This document shows, piece by piece, positions 1 through 13,100 of a DNA stretch of 64,000 bases. Positions within the stretch are counted from its first letter, which is position 1; every line of letters starts with the position of its first letter. The position numbers were made by a program, and so were the translations under genes. The notes under the pieces are model-generated. The model saw only the letters and a list, made by a program, of their open reading frames with translations. It had not been told where the DNA came from and searched no databases. Origin of the DNA: Galaxea fascicularis (Eukaryota; Cnidaria; Anthozoa; Scleractinia; Euphylliidae); the NCBI GenBank assembly GCA_948470475.1, contig OX419335.1:36594297-36658296 (forward strand). The letters are read 5' to 3'.

Positions 1-2757
1 CAGGGTCTTCGTTCTCCTTTGTGCAAGCGTGCGCAGTAGGGAGTAAGAGACTGAGTTGTCGGTAATCACTGCAGATACACTCCTCTGCGTCCCAGAGCAG
101 AGGTAGATAGCGTGGAGTGGGAGAGATTCCTTTTCCACTTCTCCCTATCTTAAGGTATAAGGGAGATGGTGCTGAGGGAGCCCTCCCACAAGGAAAAGGA
201 GGGTTATTGCGTCACAATTTGAATCGTATCGATTATTGAGGCTGAAACAGTATTTTATGGGATCTTTCTATAAATCTTCGTACATACTCTCTATATGAAT
301 GATGCATTATCTTGTCCCCCGCGACCTTAAGCAAACCTTTTCCTTGGGAAAACCGAAGAAGCGTTGCATTTCACACGTGGTCCTCAAGGAAATAACGTAA
401 CTACAACCAATTAGCAACCCCAAGCTTTTGAAACAGTTTTCCGTTTTAAAGAAATGTCAGAGAAAGCTTGACTGTCTCATAGTAATCCGCGAAATGCTTT
501 TCATCCGTGAGAGCAAACCCAAATTGAACACACAATCAGACTCAATTCGTGCTTAAGTATTTGTTTAGAACATTCCATCGCGCGCGCACTAACTCGTTGG
601 CTGACGTTATAAACAACCACTTAATTTAAACTTGAAACAGAACCGTTTACATTTATCACTTGAAAATGAAGTCAAGATGACTTCCAAAAGCCGTGCAATA
701 TCGCTCACTTTTGTAATCAAATGTATTTCAAAACGTTTCTCTTGCAATTAGCAACTATTCGGGAAAAAAAAAACCAGTTGTTATGGAATGTTCGGCAGTG
801 GAAAGAAATCTCTGGAAGCAAGTTTTATGTACGGAGGGGAGAATAAAGAAATTCGGGATGAGATGAAACGTTCGATGGATGACGTAAATACAAATGACAA
901 TCAGCAGTATGAGAGAAGTAACCTTTTTAATTAATCGCAACTCAGAAACGCATAAGTTGCACAGCTCTCAAACCATGACCTCTGTTAGGAGGTGTTGTAA
1001 TATTGTATGGACATACTTTATACACTTAGTAGCTATACCACCTGTTAATGTACATTCATTTCTCGTATAAGAAGACTTTACATACTGTTTTTTTTCTCTT
1101 CATGCCAATATTTTACAACTTCACGGGAACACGAACCAGTCTTGTTCTGACAACAAGAAAAAAGCGACTTCAACTGCGACAGGCACTGGACACTTCTGCA
1201 ACAGCTTCCTACTTAGTTCTAGCTTCAGTAAATAGTTCTTTTTTAAATTTAGAGCCCATGATCTACTTAAGAGTGAAACTTAAAACAAGCTCAAAGTCCG
1301 TGAATTTCCATATTTTCGCGCTCGAGCCAAGAAATTCTCCGTTTTAAAATAAATACTTCGCGACAGCTACGGGGTGGACCTGAGCGTTTGTTGTATTACT
1401 GTCATAATCTTATACGTCACGTTTAATCGTTCTCAGTTCCAGTGTCAAGGAAGAGGAATTCGCGAGACTATCTAATATTGCCTTCAGATTTGTGGCACTG
1501 TACATTACGTTATGCGAGAGGGTTATAACACTATGACCTGTGAATAAAGTCTGAGATCGCGGTGATTAAACTGAGAGCCATGGAGTTGTAAAAATCCTTA
1601 AGAGAGACTATTCAATCAAAAGCCCCCAAACAGTACTTTTCCGAATAAAAGAGTTTCAGAATTTTGTCAACATCATCATGGTTATTGTTACCCGCCTGTT
1701 TTGAGCACGGGTGCTTGTGGAAAAGAAACGACTAAACAAGGCTTTTGAAACCGGCAAGAAATTGATAATCAGTGTTTTTTGGTTGGGTCTTTTTTTGAAG
1801 CCACGATGGACCTGCTCCCTGATCCTAATAAAATCATGTTGCAAAATGTTTGGCTGGTTTAGAATCAGCCACATAAGCAGCGACGCCCTGCCGCCATCGA
1901 AAGAAACCGGCTTATTGAACTTATCAACAAGTTGTCCATAGCCAATAAAAAGCAACATTTTGATAAACCGATTTTTTGCTATTTGTCTCATAAGACCGTA
2001 AGATCTGTTCATGCCGCATAGTAGTCCCATTCTTTCCGTCTACCTGCTGCATGGTTTCCTGCAGTTTGTCCGCATAAACGTTGATGGCGCTTGATTTTTC
2101 AACTCGTTATAATCTGAAATGGATACAATAGGAGAATCATACAGTTAAAGCGGGTCAAAAATGCAAAACAATCTTGGTGAAGGTCTTCTCTCAAACTGAC
2201 AAGAAATTTCCGCTGGAGCACCAGGAACAAACCAGTAAGTGTTTTGTAGAATGAGGAACAAACCATAAACTGTTTTCAGGGCTTTTTTCTACCAACCAGA
2301 ATAGAGAAAACATTAAAAAACAGCCAAATTTTCCAATTTACAATCTATTTTCAATCTATGTCCGTAACGAGTTTTAAATGAGCAATGCGGATTTGTCCGT
2401 ATTGAGGTTGACCCTAAGAATATATCTATGTAAATCCCTCAAAAGTATTAACTGATGCTTGGTAAACCACTGAAAATGTGTTGGAAGTCCCGCCAAAAAA
2501 ATCTCGCCAAGAAAATCCTAACTCGAAAATCCAACTTGAAATCCAACTCGGTAAAAAGGCAACCTCGGTATACTGAAAGTTCACACCAACATAGCAGATG
2601 GGTTTGAAGTTCTCCAGTTCCAAAGATAAACCAAGTGAAACTCGGCAGTCTCTAAAAGCTTTTGAACCGGGCAAAGCAATTCAGTACGTTGTTAAAAAAC
2701 GTCAACTTGAACAACATTACTTTCATTCTTTAATCTTACCTAGACCCCCTCCAGAGA
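1..2757. other. 3' flank of the Lhx6/8 gene, no gene recognised
   Basis: The open frames here are short, lack family resemblance and have no splice context. It lies downstream of the Lhx6/8 stop codon and probably holds its 3' UTR. A good splice donor (TCTAG followed by GTAAG) sits about 20 bases after the stop, so an intron in the 3' UTR or an alternative 3' exon is possible. I could not place the polyadenylation site. Confidence 0.5.
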
Positions 2758-5700
2758 TCAAAAGCTAGTCGAGCTCGGTGTTCGCGGGCTGCCAGTAAAC
2801 AGCGGTGTTCCATACTTTTTCTGCCTCGCGCGTGAATTTTGAAACCACACTTGCGTGACTCTCTTGCTGAGACCAGTGAGCTGGGCAATTCTTTCCAGGT
2901 CCTGTCCGTCCGGGTTGGAGTCGATGTTAAAATTCGCTTGAAGAATCTGAAGCTGTTCCTCGGTAAATGTTGTTCGCACTCGTTTGGTCTTATGGCATTT
3001 GATAATTCCGCCACTAGAAGGCGAATCCTCACTGTCTGCGTCTAAAAGAAAAGAAACAAAAGACCACCTAAGCGTGATTGTAAAAGGAAAGCAATCATCT
3101 CTTCAGTTACTTAAAATGCTCGTTAAGCCGTGTTTCCAAATGGAATGAGCCCTCCAAGCCCTATCAGTGACCAGTACCTAGATTCTCCTACAGCAAAACT
3201 ACTACAACAAATATACAGGTGACGAATATAAAGCAAATCGGTGATCAGCTTAGCAATTCTCCCAAACACTACCACAAATATGTATGCAGAGCGGTTAGGA
3301 GAACATGCGATTAGATGCAATGTATATGTGGCTGTCGCAAGGGAACGCAAAAAGAAAACACAGAAATAACGGAGAGTAACTTTATTGAATTTTACGCTTA
3401 GCGAATGTCCTGATCCAGTACATCACCAGTAATGGGAACTAACACTGCTAATGATGAACGGACTGAAGCATATTAATACCAGCAGCAGTGTGTGCCGCAC
3501 ACGTCAATGTTTGGTTTTGATTTAGCTCATCAATTTCCAACAGACCACAGTTGTGTTTTTTACGATGCAACTGACAGTAGTTTCAGTGGGAATGAGGCAG
3601 AGCGGAACCTTGGCAGAGTCTCGATTCAAAGCCAGTTCCTTTTCACTGTGTTCTACTCTGTTACACTGTTTCACTGCTCGCCAATCATTGCATTTTCCCG
3701 CAATTTTAGATGAAAACAGAGCAGTGGTGAACAGTAAATTGTAAATTGTATTGAGGAAACAAAATTCTTATTCAATCACCTTGTATCATGTCTTCAATCC
3801 CTCCATCACTTTGAGTGCAGAAAGAAAGAGCAACTAAGAAGGGATAAATACAGAACTGAAATGAGAGTACAGAAAAGCACGTAAAACAGAGATCGCACCA
3901 AACCCAACTAAATTTGAAACACATCAACTGCTACATCAGCATACATTCACCTTTAATGGTAGACCCTGGCTGTTCTCAAACTGTTTTTTTTTTTCTTATT
4001 TTTCGCTAAACGCGTATACAAGTAAATTCAGTAACGTCTACGACATTTCACCAGGAAGAACTACGCCACAGGAAACCCACAGTAGTCGTGTGTTGAAATG
4101 TTTCGCCCGGCAGCTGAGCTGATGCTAACTATTTTCTCAAATTTGGTAGGTTCCTTATGACCACACTTTAGTACAAATATCACTTGATTCTCAGCGTAAC
4201 GATGAACTCCAAAAGGGAAACTGTATTCAGACGAAAGATTTCCTACTATGAATCCCTTAAACGACAATTTTTTTTCGTTTAAAATTTGTGTTACTGTCCT
4301 CGTCTGAAAGGACGTGAAATAATGACAGGCCTCCCACGAGCAGAATTAACCCTATAAAACAACTTTTCCATGAGACTCTTTGCCATGAACAGCTATGGGA
4401 TATGCCTTTCTCAGTACGCTAACGCAGGTTTCCAATTTGCGCGCGGCTTGATCCCGAGTAATCACTGAATACCTCATCTTTTATAACCTCCAAATTGATG
4501 ATAAAATCCAGCAGATGCCAATTCTACAATCGGTGCTGTGCGTAAGACGTCGAGGAAGGAAAAGTTGGTCAATTACTGATGAATGAACCTCAATCACTGT
4601 TAGCGAAACACCCAAAAAAGTACACATCCGAAAAAAGCTAGGGAAGAAGATATCCTGAATTTAACGAATTGTAAACGTAAAGGAGAAAAAAAAAAGATGT
4701 GGCCATATTCGTATTCTCGGTATTGAACTGGATCTAGCATGAAGTGGAGGCTCTCGCGGGGGAATCTTTTCATATGTAAATGTATTCCCCGCAAGAGCCT
4801 CCACTTCATGCTAGATCCAGTTCAATACCGAGAATACGAATATGGCCTATTGTAATGCGAGTGCTTTCTTTTGATTATGATTAAAATAAAGTTTTTCCTT
4901 CATTTTTGTCAACTAGACGAATTGCTGACCGAAAGAATGACCGAAATAACAGTTGTGCACAACAGAAAGAATACCCCATTCGCGAATGGACTTCACTGAA
5001 TATTCAGAGCCTTTAACACTGGCGTGGAATCAGAGGCCATGGTGTTCAAAGGAAAAACATAATTGAACCAAAAGGTCGAGACAGCAGAAAGCAAATCGTG
5101 ATTTTTAAGAACATTACGACATGTTTTAATTTTAAAGACATGTTTCGATGTTGCCAATATCATCGTCAGTTACACAATATTTGAAAAACAATTGGACTTT
5201 ATAACAACTAGGCAAACCATACATAATTAAGTAAGATAAAGTGACAAAAATATTTGAGTGAGTTACAAAGTGTGAAAGAACATAAAAAAAACAAATTCAA
5301 AACATAATTCCAGACATCATCAACACCGCCAGATTAAGCTAACAACGATTAACTAAATTTGTCGTGAAAAAAAAATTGAAAGTAGGGATAGTTTGAAGGA
5401 TTGATTTTTACGCACAAAGTTCTGTCTTCTAAAAGAATCATATTTTCATAATTACTTGTGAACGTTATTTTATTTAAAGCCATTTTGCGATGAATACATC
5501 ACTTTCAATTTTTTGCAAAGGTGGGATTTTAAGGAAGAAAAATCTTTCTTTGTTGAGTGACGCGAACAATCCTTCACATGCTTTTGGATTATCCTGCAGT
5601 TTTGTTTAACTCACATTTCAAAAGGATTTCCACCCTTTTGGTCCATTAAGTTGCTCTTTCGCAGAACACTAACCGAACAAATAGCACTATACCAAGGGTT

Positions 5701-8700
5701 TGGTTTAACACTCCTTTAAATGGCTTTTAAATGGTAATTTTGGAAGATACGTTTCAGCGAAATGAACACTCGGTAGGTCAAAGGAAGGCAATGCGTACAA
5801 GCGTTCTTCGGAAAATCAGTGATACTTGAGGATTTTATGCACAACATCGAAAGTCAGAACAACCCTGTAGTGCATAAGGAACGCCACTAAAGAAAAATGT
5901 CGCTTACCAGTCTTCGCTTATATGATTGCATTTTCTGATGTCAGCCGCAAACTTCAAAAGAAACAACGGCAAAAACAGAATGTATCCGTAGTTAAAAAAA
6001 CTTTCATTTGCATAACGCCATTGAGGATTTCCTTCGATAGAAACTCAGAAGGCGTTGCACATTTTCAAATTTTTATCTGGGAACAGAGGACAATTTGAAC
6101 AGTGGTTGGGAGGACAACTCATATGACGTGGCTCTGAGTTCTTTATGTCAAGAGACAACGAACAAAGACGCTCAACACAACAAACCACCTTACCATCCTG
6201 CGATGAATTTTCGGGCAGGAATACTTCTAGACTCTCCATGTAGTGTAATTTACAGAGAACGTGGCCTTCTTTTAGCGCAAACTCCTCACCAGTAGAAAGT
6301 TGTCGCTTACAAGCGTCGCACGCGAAACACGCGAGATGGTAGACACTGCTCCGGGCGCGCCTCACCCAATCGTTTGCGTGGATGCTTCGCGCGCATCGCG
6401 CACATTTCGTGCCAAACTGTCTGTAGAGGATAAAGAAAAGGAAAGACAAAAAGCTAAGTACTTCGAAGGAAAGTCGCTTGCTGCTCAACAAAGGAAGGAT
6501 CAAAGGGTGGGATGACAGAAACATCAGCGCGTTAAACACTTTTTTTAATAGTGATACCAAGTCAACTCTGGTAAAGTAATTCTAGAATATGAATGGAACA
6601 AAACACATCTGGACTCTGATATTCTGTGAAGTAAAAATGACTTACTTGTCGATGGAGCGTGAAACATATAAGCCAGGCGAAGTTCTACAGCTTTAAACAA
6701 ATGATATATACCCGGGGGTTTTCGAGCGCTTAATTTGATCGTTTAAATTATGCCTGAGGCACAATTTGTAGGCCAAAGTTAAACTGTGGAATCCCCTGAT
6801 AACCCATTAGCCCACAGGTCAATATGGAATTCCCCACTCTGTTCATCCTATATTTCTTATAGCAACAGTTAAAAGAATGCGTTTAATAATCAACACATTT
6901 CATCTTTGACGACAATTTCCTTGTTTCTCAGCAAGTGTATGGCTAGCAAATAGGGCTTAAGGAGTTAAAACCGCTATAAATAAACATAATAACATGACAA
7001 ACAACATGTAATAGACATCACTTTGGTTAATAAACTTTGAGTAACAGAAGTAATATACTTCACTTTGAGAAATAAATAACTTAGAATTAACTTGAATGAA
7101 AAGCAGTTTCGATTTCCATCCCAAGCCACCATAATTTGTGTCCGGCGCAAGTGAACGTGAAAGGCTGTGGAATCGACGAAACGAAAAGAAAGCTATTAAG
7201 CAAGAGCTGTGCGCACTGTATGTATACCATAGGTCAAACTATAGCGATTACATATTGTGATGAAGAAGACGGAACGAGCCCCAGTTTATAGTTAGGGAAC
7301 GCAGCTCACTGCAAAAACGATGTCTATTAGCTTCAATTGTTGTTGTTGTTGTTGTTGTTTTTTTTTTTTCAACTAAAACGTATCTTTAAAACCATCACCA
7401 ACCAAAATTTTCAAAATCGAGCGCCAATAACGACAGACGCAATTAACTTTTTTGAACTTGGTTCGGTCACTGAAGACATTTTATCGCAAGTTTTCCATAA
7501 TCCATTTATGTTGTTTAACACCCTCGCTCTAGAGTAATTATCAGATGTAAAGGAACTACAAAAGAGGATCAAAGCTGCTCGCTTCTCAGAATTCTAGTGT
7601 AGCCTTTCGGAACCGAATAAGCGAAAAAACAACCAAGCGGTATGATCGTGAATTCGAATGCACCTTCAATAAATAGGTTTTTGACCAATATGGTTTGTTT
7701 AGACAGAGGCAAGAAAATTTCAAACCCCACGTTAAACTTCCATTTCTTCATTTGTGTTATAAGGGAATATTGTATCCTATGGCTATGTTTTGTAAACTTC
7801 TATCAGCAAGCTCGTTGAGTATGGGTGACAAAACTAATTTGCAAGTTTGCATTTTAAACGCTGTTCGCTATGTTTACATTCACACGAACGATACAGGTGG
7901 CTCTCTACGCCTCCACCTTTCTTCCCTGGGCCAGGAATTAAAATTTTGCTCTGCAAATTTGGAATTTAAACTCCCTAGACAGAGCTGCGATGTTCGAAAA
8001 AAATAAACAAAAAATTGGTGCGATGCGGCGCGCCTCTTAAAGGGGACAAACCAAATTTCCAATTTAAAACGCGCTTCGTGAGACCGATAAAACGGATCCA
8101 ACCGCATTAGCAATACAGTCGCTCTGCCTTTTTAGGTTGTTGCTCGGTCGGCAATAAAACAACTTCGCGCTGTATATATTTCTAATTGATTTCGCAGACT
8201 TTGTGCAAGTTTTCACAGTTGTTCCAACAATCGTAATGAACTGAGAAATATAAAAATAGAAAAATAAAAATAAAAAAATAGGGAAAGTTTTAGAGTTCGA
8301 TTTTCCAAGCTCAAATCACACACATCAGTAAGGACTGGTGTTGTTAGAGATGTCGTGTCAGGGGATTAGTAGTTCGCGTATAGCTACATAAAAGTCGTCT
8401 GTTTTGCCATACTTAATGCGGTCCCGCGTATTGCGACAGACTAGTTTTTAAAAATATTCAAGGAAATTTTACGCGGAGGTTGATTGTTTGCCGGTCTAAC
8501 AAGTTCTATACCTATACAACCAACACGTCTGAAGGCAGGTGAGGTATAAGGCGATTTGTTTCATTTTGAAAAAGGATAAGATAGAACGAAGTTGCTAATG
8601 GGTAAATTTTCAGATTCGGGTAATGTTTTTAGGGCTGTCAAGAATTCACTTGGGTTTTAAATATTTTGATGCCTGGAAAACTGGAATATGGTAATTTAAT

Positions 8701-9751
8701 CAGCTCTTAGCGATAAGGCTTTAATGTAAAGCGAAGAAAAGCACAAAGTAGGCTACTGAAAGCAATTCCACTTGCTTCCTAATGGAAACAACAGCAAAAC
8801 AAAAAGACTTAGAAACCTGAATATGTCTGTAAGACGTGATAAAAGTAAATTGCTGTTTACCTTGAAGAAAATTTGCGGTCTTACTTAACAATAAAGAAAA
8901 AAATATACTTTACCAAGCGTGGTTAAAACACCACCGCGAATAATTATGAGTTACAAACAATCCGTAAATATCGATCCTCGCGTTAACAGAAAATTCACCG
9001 ACTGAACTGAATTTCTACAACACAAGTGAAATCCTGCGAAGATCATGCAAACACACACAGACAAATGTGAACGCAAGGAAATTTAAAATAGGCCAACCTC
9101 GCATAGTCGGTTTTGCAGTAAATCTTGTCCTCTTTAGTATAACAAGTTGCCTCTTTACCGAGTTCGAGTCCGCACATACAACACTTTAGACATCCGGTGT
9201 GCCAAGCTTTTCCGCTCACTTTCACCAAGTACCTGTCCATAATGCGTCCTTTACAGCCAGAGCATTTTTCTCCGTGTGCCTGGAAACAGATAAACACGCA
9301 TTACAACTAGCCCCGCAACTCTGAAACAGCCGGTTGATCACGGAGGAAATTTGTTGTCCCCTCTGATTCGTATACTAAGTATCGGCTAGCGAGCTCTTCC
9401 CTCGAGATGATCGATGGAGAAAAAAAATTAACATAAAATTCATATGTAGGATAGAGAGAATTAATAAACTTCCTTGCCAAACTATATAAATAAACGAAGG
9501 ATTCACAAAATCCAGATGACCAAGAACACTTTATCCCGTAGCACAGTGGAGGTCTTCTGCCGTCCAGGAAGGTAAACAAACAAGCCTCGCAGACGGCAGG
9601 TTCTCGCGTACACGATAAACTCTCACTCGACCATGTCTGTTACAGTAATAAAGACCATCACAAACATGAGAACGCCAATACTCACCAAAGACTGGTCACC
9701 AACTTCACGAGTGAAATTCGCAGTAGGTTTTTCCTCGCAAGTAGTGGTCAT
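2758..9751 (-). CDS. Lhx6/8: LIM-homeobox transcription factor, Arrowhead/Lhx6/8 family
   Basis: Sequence-specific nuclear transcription factor; relatives specify neurons and ectodermal cell types. Exons in transcript order: 9751-9686 (22 codons, in-frame TAG just before the ATG), 9279-9098 (LIM1), 6420-6194 (LIM2), 3041-2758 (homeodomain, TGA). Junction phases 0, 2 and 1 agree at every boundary; total 252 aa. LIM1 (about residues 28-81) has CxxC-x17-HxxC-xx-CxxC-x18-CxxD. LIM2 (89-142) ends on a His ligand and contains DWVRRAR and [13 protein letters not shown], as in Awh/Lhx6/8. The homeodomain (177-236) has F8, L16, F20, W48, F49, N51 and R53, and the text [19 protein letters not shown], nearly the Drosophila Awh sequence. 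The C-terminal tail is only about 16 residues, making the protein shorter than vertebrate LHX6 and close in size to Awh. The LIM1 donor (AG/gttggc) is weak, but the phase and the following acceptor (ctctacag) support it. Confidence 0.93.
3042..6193 (-). other. Intron 3 of Lhx6/8
   Basis: Separates the LIM2 and homeodomain exons (phase 1). It contains a perfect-looking hairpin element (listed separately). Otherwise I see only AT-rich non-coding sequence and no conserved coding text on either strand. Confidence 0.8.
4701..4847. repeat. Long inverted repeat (foldback element)
   Basis: Left arm 4701-4765 and right arm 4784-4847 are inverse complements over about 64 bases, with one mismatch and one single-base indel, around an 18-base AT-rich loop. 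Both outer ends begin GGCCATATTCGTATTCTCGG. The near-identity of the arms suggests a young foldback MITE or a recent inverted duplication in intron 3 of Lhx6/8. I saw no clear target-site duplication. Confidence 0.85.
6421..9097 (-). other. Intron 2 of Lhx6/8
   Basis: Phase 2 intron between the LIM1 and LIM2 exons. It contains a short (TTG)n tract running into poly-T near 7338-7370. Otherwise I recognise nothing in it; open frames here are short and without family resemblance. Confidence 0.75.
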
Positions 9752-10094
9752 CTAGTCGAGTGAAAGTAACAGTTAATACGTACACAACACGAGGGCAGAA
9801 CCCGTAAGGGTATTTAGAGCGGTTTTTGTATTAGACCAATCCACCCGCTATACTCAATGTGTTTTTCGAGCACTCGAAGGTTGCAAATAGGCCAATATAG
9901 CATGACATAATCATTAGCGGGCCTGTAATGTGATTGGCGCAGTGACAACAGTAGGAGGAGCACAAGTCCTAAGGGAAATCGATATAACATACAAACTGTT
10001 GCTTCCTTTTGTCTGGCCTTGATCAGTGAAAATTGTTTTGAAATCGACAAATATTGCTAAAGTGATGCACATTTTATGCTCGATCGAGCCTTAC

Positions 10095-10139
10095 CTGTCC
10101 CCAACTCGGATACGCTAAGTCCTGAACACGAAACACCAT
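10095..10139 (-). CDS. Lhx6/8: Possible alternative first coding exon of Lhx6/8
   Basis: On the minus strand an ATG opens 15 codons (MVFRVQDLAYPSWGQ) ending exactly at CAG/gtaagg, a near-consensus donor. Phase 0 matches the LIM1 exon acceptor at 9279, so it could replace the 22-codon first exon 350 bases downstream and give an isoform with a different N terminus. Short coding exons with good donors do occur by chance, and there is no transcript evidence. Vertebrate Lhx6 is known for alternative N termini, which makes the idea reasonable. Confidence 0.4.
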
Positions 10140-13100
10140 TGTGAATTTCTTACTGCGCGCTAAATACGGTTCGCTGCACACTGATTAGATTCTTTTCCTG
10201 CACTCAAGATTTGGCTGCAGTTTAGTTTTTCATCGTTTGTTTGTGAAATTCAAATTTGTCTTGCCGCGAATGAGTTAAAACTGTTAAAAACGGCCTTTTT
10301 TACTCCATGCGCGCAAACTTGCGAGATGAATGAAAAAAAGTCGTTGGAAATGTTTTGTCTCGCGAGGACAACGTTTTACAGTAAACATGGAGCATTGTCA
10401 CCTCTCTTCTGCTCATGAAAATCACACCACTAAACGAAAACTAGATTTACAGCATTAACAAAATTATGAGTGTACAAGCTGTTTCCTAGTCCAGTGTCGC
10501 CGATATTTGTAATTGAACTGGGATCTTTGGGTAAAATCAAAAAAACCTACGTCCTTTTTTCATTACAGTTTAAGAGAAATCAGACGTACGTGCAATTTTT
10601 AAGGCATTTCTTTTCAATATCACATTTCTGAATTTGAAATTTTGCGAGCTCGACATCAACTGCTTAAAATTCTTCAGGGAATCACTATACAACCCGTCTG
10701 CATTTTCACATTAATATAACCTTGACATCGACAGCAAAATAAATATCGACTGCAGTTAAACGCATTTCCAGGGCAATATACTGATGCTGTAAACTCGAGC
10801 CATGAAAGAGAATCAATTTCTTTAATAGTTTTTATATTTTATTTTAGTTTATATTTTTTGAGATACAATCCACACTGCTATCATTACAAAGCTGGGGAGT
10901 AAAAGGAAAACAGAAATTAAAAATCAATTTCAAAACCGAATGGACCAGGCGTTACTTGACAGGTCTATTGCTCGTAACACTTTTGTCTTGTAAAAGAAGC
11001 CATTCCAGGTATTTTTAAACAACAGAACGCATTAAACCTTTTTTGACAAAATTTGCATTTTCCTGTACTTAATACTTCTCGATAACAAAGCCACGAATTT
11101 CTGGAATATTTTCTGTTGAATGAGGGCGTGAGCTGCGAGCATGAACTAAAGAAAGCAAAATTGTCAAAAAAAAAAAAAAACGACAAGATTACGGGTGAAA
11201 AATCGCGATAAATCGACGCGAAAACATGCAACACAAACACGAAAGAAAGCGTGTTTGGAAAACATTAGAGAGCCGTTTCAGCTGACGTGAGAATATCGCT
11301 TTAGGATCAAAGTTGCGTTAACATGTGACACTTTGGCTCACAGATGGAGGCAGGAAATTTCTGAAAACGGGAATGAGGGCGCTGTAATTTTTCGACGATT
11401 GACAACTTAAGCTTCTCAAAGCTTTTTGAGAACGAACTTGAAGCATAACCAGGTGTCAATGGCGTCGTAATACGTTTCACCTCCGGAAATAACGGTATTC
11501 AAGGTACTGTTTTAGCTTTCTGGACAATTGTTACGACTAAAATGCTGATGTAGATGAATTATTGATCAGACTAGAATAGCACGAGCTCAGAGACAGGAAA
11601 ACTTTAGGAAGCGAGGGACGATTATTAAAACTCGCAGGAGATTAAGGAAATGTAACAGTAGTAGACCGCGTGAAGCACGAAAAGTCGCACAGTCTTGAAT
11701 GAAGCACAAGAAAAGGTTATCTATATAGACATAAACGTTGAAAACAAATCAAAGACCATCAGAAGTAATTTTAACAGCTAAAAGCAAATTAAACACAGAG
11801 CAACACTAAATGGTCATTGTTACAGAACATGAATGATTAAAGAAGGATCTCTGACGTTAAGCTGAAATGTAGAGAGTGAGTGAAAGAATACATGGATAAT
11901 TTTAGCGTTATAAAGAAAATTAACAATCAAAATATTATTTACTTAAAACAGCCAATCTTTTCGTTGCAAATAATCTTACTTTTTACCAAACGCACAACAG
12001 TAACACTATATCACTCAGGACACTAAAAAATTGACAAAGAAATGTAGAGTTATTCGTAGATAGATTTTCAATGCCACCAAGGAAACGGTGAAGTTCTATA
12101 AACGACAGGTTGCGATCAGTGGTACAAAACCTAAAATTTTTTTTTTAAAAGTTTGCTACCGTCAGTTTCACAGCGAGATTCCAAACAATTGAAGAAGAGA
12201 AAATAAGACATAACCCGCGGCAGATGTTAGATCGAGACACTGCTAAATCTAAAAATGAAAAGAGCGACTTTTAATTTCATCAAAACTAATTTATACTGTT
12301 GACACTGACCTTAATTTAAGTGGTATACTGTAGAACAGTTTAACAGCAAGTTAACGTATTTGAATCAATATGCTACTGGAAAGATATTTTGTTTAATTGC
12401 GAAGACACATGTTGCAAACTTTCCAAATTTATGGGGATATTTCTTTTCCAGAGTCAGGAACGGCAGCAAATTTATTTACAATCGAGGCAAATGATGTTAA
12501 TTTAAACCCATTCAAGACAACTTCTCGCTTCGCACGTGCAAGTTGTAAAGGCGGGCAGGTGGTTTCGCTACGAAAATGCTGAACCAACCTTAATTTGTAG
12601 TCATTTTATGTCTTTTCTATAGACCACTGAAAATAAAGTGCTCCTATTCAATACAATGGTATTAGAATTGCAGGACGGCCTCTGCTGCCTACGAAAAACC
12701 AACAAATAGACCAACCACCCAGCGCTAAGAAACATCTGAGAGCAATTGTTAGAACAACTGAAAATTGTATGATTTTAACGAATTGAAAAGAGAAAAATGA
12801 ATACTGTTACATACTGTTTGTAGTAATCCTACGCGCCCAATATTTCTTTATCAACAGTTTCGAATAACGAACACTACATCTTAAAATATTAATGTTACAG
12901 TAGTTCTAACCTAAAGCGAACACTGAATAAAGGAGCACGCATGAAATATAATTAGACCTCGAACTTTGAAGCATACAAGTGATTTAACCTGAGAAAAATT
13001 AAATTTTAAACAAAATCTCGAAAATGAGTAAGAATACCTTTAGTGCCTTGCAGGTCTATAAGTTTTTCTGTCAAAATCGTTATTGTTGAAGAAGAAATAA

